A stretch of 64,000 nucleotides of DNA, from NCBI RefSeq assembly GCF_024204645.1, contig NZ_CP100351.1:1674001-1738000 (forward strand), written 5' to 3'. Below are positions 61,194-64,000 of the stretch, one piece after another (position 1 is the stretch's first letter; every line of letters begins with the position of its first letter). The translations under genes were made by a program, and so were the position numbers. This DNA comes from Desulfomicrobium sp. ZS1. GTDB lineage: Bacteria; Desulfobacterota; Desulfovibrionia; Desulfovibrionales; Desulfomicrobiaceae. Under the pieces are notes generated by a model. The model ran no database searches. It saw only the letters and a list, made by a program, of their open reading frames with translations, and had not been told where the DNA came from.

Positions 61194-61922
61194 TTACGAC
61201 TGCGGTCCTTGTGCCGGGATGCGTTTGGCCAGGGCCTCCCTGGCAAGACGGGTGATGAATACGGTCACGGCGACGGTCGCCAGCAGGCCCACCCCGTACA
61301 TAAGCCATTCGCCGATGGTGCGCTCGCGGTTCCCGGCGCCAAGGCCGGCCAAGTCACCGGCCAGGGAGCCCAGATAAACGTACAGGAACATGCCCGGAAT
61401 CATGCCCAGCCAGGATGCGAAAAAATAATCCCTGAGGCCGACCCTGGTCAGTCCAAAGGCGTAATTGAGGATATTGAAGGGAAACACGGGGGAGAGCCGG
61501 GTCAAAAAAACGATCTTCCAGCCCTCCTTGGCCACGGCCTCGTCCACGGCCCTGAATCTGGGGCTGCCCGCGATGCGACTGGCGACCCAATCCCTGGCCA
61601 GATAACGCCCGACCAGAAACGCGCAGGTCGCGCCCAGGGTCGCGCCGACGGAGGCCGCGATGGCACCCTGAAAAAAACCGAAGATCGCCCCCGCGCCCAG
61701 GGTCAGAATCGCGCCGGGCAACAGCAGGACGCAGGCCAGAATATAAAGCCCGACAAAAATGACCGGTCCCAGGACACCCAGGCCCGAAATCCAGGCCAGA
61801 GCGTCACGGAAGAGATGCTGCACGTCAAAATAAAGAAGAGTCGCCGCCAGCAGGACAGCAAAGACCACAACGAGGAGAGTCTTGATGATGGCCCGCCGTT
61901 GACCAGGGTTGGAAAAATTCAT
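61194..61922 (-). CDS. TVP38/TMEM64-family membrane protein
   Basis: A 242-residue inner-membrane protein of the TVP38/TMEM64/DedA-related VTT superfamily. About five to six helices. The family-type core VLLLPGAILTLGAGAIFGFFQGA, FLTRLSPVFPFNILNYAFGLTRV and DYFFASWLGMIPGMFLYVYLG is clear. VTT proteins have been linked to lipid scrambling and undecaprenyl-phosphate transport; which applies here is not known. It lies on the same strand as, and downstream of, no obvious partner. Confidence 0.88.
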   Translation of the reverse strand: MNFSNPGQRRAIIKTLLVVVFAVLLAATLLYFDVQHLFRDALAWISGLGVLGPVIFVGLYILACVLLLPGAILTLGAGAIFGFFQGAIAASVGATLGATCAFLVGRYLARDWVASRIAGSPRFRAVDEAVAKEGWKIVFLTRLSPVFPFNILNYAFGLTRVGLRDYFFASWLGMIPGMFLYVYLGSLAGDLAGLGAGNRERTIGEWLMYGVGLLATVAVTVFITRLAREALAKRIPAQGPQS

Positions 61923-62017
61923 TTATGACCCCTGCTGTTCGTTAAACGGTCGGTGAGATTACGCTTGACTGACGGCGGCGATTGCAGGCTACGAGCGGCC
62001 AGTTCCTTGAAAACACA

Positions 62018-62037
62018 ATGCCGCCCGGAGGCGGCAT
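62018..62037 (-). terminator. hairpin terminator of the periplasmic-protein gene
   Basis: ATGCCGCC, loop TCCG/CGGA, GGCGGCAT form an eight-bp perfect stem. On the minus strand it is followed by TGTGTTTTC, a moderate T-rich stretch. It starts about 21 bases after the stop of the gene at 62059. Confidence 0.6.
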
Positions 62038-62058
62038 GGAAACCACTACACCGCCTCT

Positions 62059-62598
62059 CTATTCCTGCATTTCAAAAATTGCGTCCAGCTCGGATACGAA
62101 AGGCTTCACCGTGACCTGATCTTCCGGCGAGGCGGCGAGCACTTTTTCCATCTCCGCCATGCTCGTCTGCATCTGCCCGATCATCTGGGACTTGTATTCT
62201 GCAGGTATTTCCTTGTTTGCCTCGATCTCCGCGATGGATTGCTGCATCTGCCCCATGACATCCTGCCCATCCTTGCCGAGCCTGACGGCCATGTAAGCCT
62301 GAGTCACCTGCTGGGAAACCGCGGCCCACGTATTCAAATCAAATCCGTGCTTGCCGAGGATGGCTTCCACGTCGCGTTGCTCTTTGAGGCCCTGGGCCCA
62401 ATCAGTCACGAGCTGAGCGGTGCTTGATGCGTCACCATCGTCTCCGCTCTCTTCAGCATACTGGTCAAAGTATGGTTTGAGTTCCTGCATGGAGGCAATA
62501 AAACCCTGTACGTCCTTTGCAGTCAGTCCGGAAGACCACGCGTTTGAAGAAATAAACAACATCATTATGAAAAACCCGGCCACACGCACCAATTTCAT
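62059..62598 (-). CDS. exported hypothetical protein, helical
   Basis: A 179-residue protein with a signal peptide (about 1-22, ending SSNAWSSG), probably periplasmic. The mature part is Gln/Glu/Met-rich and almost wholly helical, with a repeat-like QVTQAYMAVRLGKDGQDVMGQMQQ. No Cys in the mature part. GGAGG before the ATG at 62598 fixes the start; an in-frame alternative nine codons upstream is unlikely. It lies head to head with gcvH, which starts 160 bases away. I recognise no family. Confidence 0.7.
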   Translation of the reverse strand: MKLVRVAGFFIMMLFISSNAWSSGLTAKDVQGFIASMQELKPYFDQYAEESGDDGDASSTAQLVTDWAQGLKEQRDVEAILGKHGFDLNTWAAVSQQVTQAYMAVRLGKDGQDVMGQMQQSIAEIEANKEIPAEYKSQMIGQMQTSMAEMEKVLAASPEDQVTVKPFVSELDAIFEMQE

Positions 62599-62756
62599 AG
62601 TTCCTCCTGCAAGAATTATTGGCAATGCATAATCTATTTTCCAAGCCCGTCATCTCTTTATTGCGCTTTTGTGGCAATATATTTATGTCAGCGCGAACTC
62701 AAGGGGCTGGAAACGATCCAGCGCCGAATCTCCAAAAAACAACACTGGAGGCTGTC

Positions 62757-63137
62757 ATGAATCCCAAAGAACTTCTATACGCAAAATCCCATGAATGGGT
62801 CAAAATCGAAGGCGACGAAGCCGTAGTCGGCATCAGCCACTTCGCGCAGGAACAGCTCGGCGACCTGACTTTCGTCGAACTTCCCCAGCCCGGCGACCAG
62901 GCCGAGGCCGGTGCCGAGATCGGAACCGTGGAATCGGTCAAGGCCGCCAGCGAGATCTACTCCCCGGTCAGCGGCGAGGTCACCGCAGTCAACACGGAAC
63001 TGGAAAACGCGCCCGAACTGGTCAACAAAGACGCCTTCGGCATGGGCTGGCTGTTCAAGGTCCGGCTCTCCGCCGCGCCCGAAGGACTGCTCGACGCCGA
63101 CGCCTACGCGGCCCTGTGCGCCGCCGAAGCGCACTAA
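62757..63137 (+). CDS. gcvH: glycine cleavage system H protein
   Basis: A 126-residue lipoyl-carrier of the glycine cleavage system. The N-terminal [20 protein letters not shown], the lipoyl-Lys in [14 protein letters not shown] and the typical [10 protein letters not shown] and [11 protein letters not shown] motifs are present. GGAGG seven bases before ATG 62757 fixes the start over a long upstream frame. The upstream 150 bases show no glycine riboswitch that I can recognise. The next gene, gcvPA, starts 103 bases later, so the glycine system is likely one operon; gcvT and gcvPB are beyond the window or elsewhere. Confidence 0.96.
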   Translation: MNPKELLYAKSHEWVKIEGDEAVVGISHFAQEQLGDLTFVELPQPGDQAEAGAEIGTVESVKAASEIYSPVSGEVTAVNTELENAPELVNKDAFGMGWLFKVRLSAAPEGLLDADAYAALCAAEAH

Positions 63138-63240
63138 CCCTTATCATCCGGCTGCCCTTCCGCTGCGCGAACGTTCACCATTTTCCGCTTGAACTCATCG
63201 CCTCCGGCCGGATGGACGCAGCCCATCATCCGGAGGCGAC

Positions 63241-64000
63241 ATGCCCTTCATACCGCATACCCCTGCCGAACAGAGCGAAATGCTGGCCACCGTCGGCGTA
63301 GACAGCATCGAAGCCCTGTTCGAAGACATTCCGAAAAAATTCCGGGCCGCCGAGCTGAACCTGCCTGAGGGCTTGAGCGAAATGGACGTCTGCCAGAAGC
63401 TCGAAAAGACGGCTGCCAAAAACCACACGGATCTGACCTCGTTCCTGGGGGCCGGATTCTACGATCACTACATTCCGAGCGCCGTGGACGCGCTCTGCAG
63501 CCGGGGCGAGTTCTACACCGCCTACACCCCCTATCAGGCTGAAGCCTCCCAAGGCATGCTGCAGGCCATCTTTGAATATCAGACCGCCGTGGCGCGCCTT
63601 CTGGACCTGCAGTACGCCAACGCCTCCCTCTATGACGGCGGCACCGCGCTCTACGAAGCGATCATGATGGCCGTTCGCCAGAACAAGCGCACGCGCATCG
63701 TCATCTCCGAGAGCGTCAACCCCATCTACCGGGTCATGCTCGACAGCTACACCTCAAACCTGAAGCTCGATCTGGTGACCATCCCCCACCGGAACTGCGA
63801 AACGGACGTGGACGCGCTGCTTGCCGCCCTGAACGACGACACGGCCGCGGTCATTGTCCAGAACCCCAACTTCTTCGGCACGATCCAGGATTTCACGGCC
63901 CTGTTCACCAAGGCCCGCGAGCACAAGATCGTCTCCATCATCTCGACCTACCCGATCATGCAGTCCGTGCTCAAGACTCCGGGCGAAATGGGCGCGGACA
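63241..64000 (+). CDS. gcvPA: glycine dehydrogenase (decarboxylating) subunit 1, 3' end cut by window
   Basis: The N-terminal 253 residues of the PLP-dependent P-protein alpha chain (gcvPA, half-size form). The family start PFIPHTPAEQSEMLATVGV, FLGAGFYDHYIPSAV, YTPYQAEASQGMLQAIFEYQT and SLYDGGTALYEA are visible. Since P protein is split into two subunits, gcvPB should follow to the right. GGAGGCGAC before the ATG supports the start. The gene runs off the right edge. Confidence 0.95.
   Translation, partial: MPFIPHTPAEQSEMLATVGVDSIEALFEDIPKKFRAAELNLPEGLSEMDVCQKLEKTAAKNHTDLTSFLGAGFYDHYIPSAVDALCSRGEFYTAYTPYQAEASQGMLQAIFEYQTAVARLLDLQYANASLYDGGTALYEAIMMAVRQNKRTRIVISESVNPIYRVMLDSYTSNLKLDLVTIPHRNCETDVDALLAALNDDTAAVIVQNPNFFGTIQDFTALFTKAREHKIVSIISTYPIMQSVLKTPGEMGAD

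Noticed and set aside
62599-62756. Glycine riboswitch before gcvH
   Set aside because: The region is short and lacks the tandem GGAGAG-type aptamer pattern.
1-64000. CRISPR arrays, rRNA or tRNA genes, prophage
   Set aside because: No regularly spaced repeats, no clover-leaf sequence with a GTTCGANNC core, and no phage structural or integrase genes were recognised; a covariance-model scan was not possible.

Overview
The window looks like chromosome of a free-living, sulfate-reducer-type deltaproteobacterium of the order Desulfovibrionales, possibly Desulfomicrobium-like. This is inferred from gene content only: two small c-type cytochromes, long chemoreceptors, a two-subunit-type glycine decarboxylase, a fatty-acid-synthase-like biotin operon and a long pcm-mrp-pgsA-pilT-tsaD-trxA-bamD run. 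Genes are mostly GC-rich with short spacers. A few intergenic stretches are very AT-rich (about 1.7-1.87, 3.57-3.85 and 22.76-23.4 kb). No rRNA, tRNA, CRISPR array, prophage or DNA transposon was recognised.

Layout. 0-7.2 kb: 3'-truncated TpsB outer-membrane transporter, CGGC-domain protein, SAM methyltransferase, universal stress protein, two monoheme cytochromes c and an orphan sigma-54-type response regulator. 7.28-9.26 kb: a complete group II intron with its reverse transcriptase; both ends can be placed from exon-binding-site pairing. 9.5-14.6 kb: a Na+/K+-ATPase-like P-type pump overlapping two TrkA/KTN-type proteins, then a stand-alone CBM48 protein and Hsp20. 15.3-21.5 kb: ABC-2 transporter pair, then a carbohydrate block (6-phosphogluconolactonase, glucoamylase-like protein, GT4 glycosyltransferase). 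22-29.3 kb: PEP-CTERM protein, DapB-like protein, LOG protein, DJ-1/PfpI protein, Cache-GGDEF diguanylate cyclase, chemoreceptor. 29.8-33.7 kb: a three-gene set of DSD1-type PLP enzyme, ornithine-cyclodeaminase-family reductase and a GNAT-histone deacetylase fusion. 33.7-39.1 kb: HAD phosphatase, PQQ-type sugar dehydrogenase, second chemoreceptor, flavodoxin-ferredoxin fusion. 39.2-50.3 kb: a 14-gene minus-strand run from pcm to bamD covering protein repair, Fe-S assembly, cell wall, phospholipid, pilus retraction, gluconeogenesis, tRNA modification and outer-membrane assembly. 50.4-52.2 kb: CBS protein and MgtE. 52.3-58.1 kb: biotin operon. 58.2-64 kb: uracil permease, small membrane protein, APH-type kinase, response regulator, TVP38 protein, periplasmic protein, gcvH and the start of gcvPA.

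The most interesting locus is the biotin operon. Between bioB and bioF lie five translationally coupled genes: two hot-dog proteins, a short-chain reductase, an acyl carrier protein and a ketoacyl synthase. The first hot-dog protein keeps the catalytic His of FabZ but has Gly where the Glu should be. The second keeps the Glu but lacks the His motif. In FabA/FabZ these two residues meet across the dimer interface, so the pair may form an obligate heterodimeric dehydratase dedicated to pimeloyl-ACP synthesis. Other points of interest are the eukaryote-like P2C ATPase with its two KTN partners, the GNAT-HDAC fusion next to BhcC/BhcD-like enzymes, and a zinc-ribbon pseudo-receiver protein in the pilT run.
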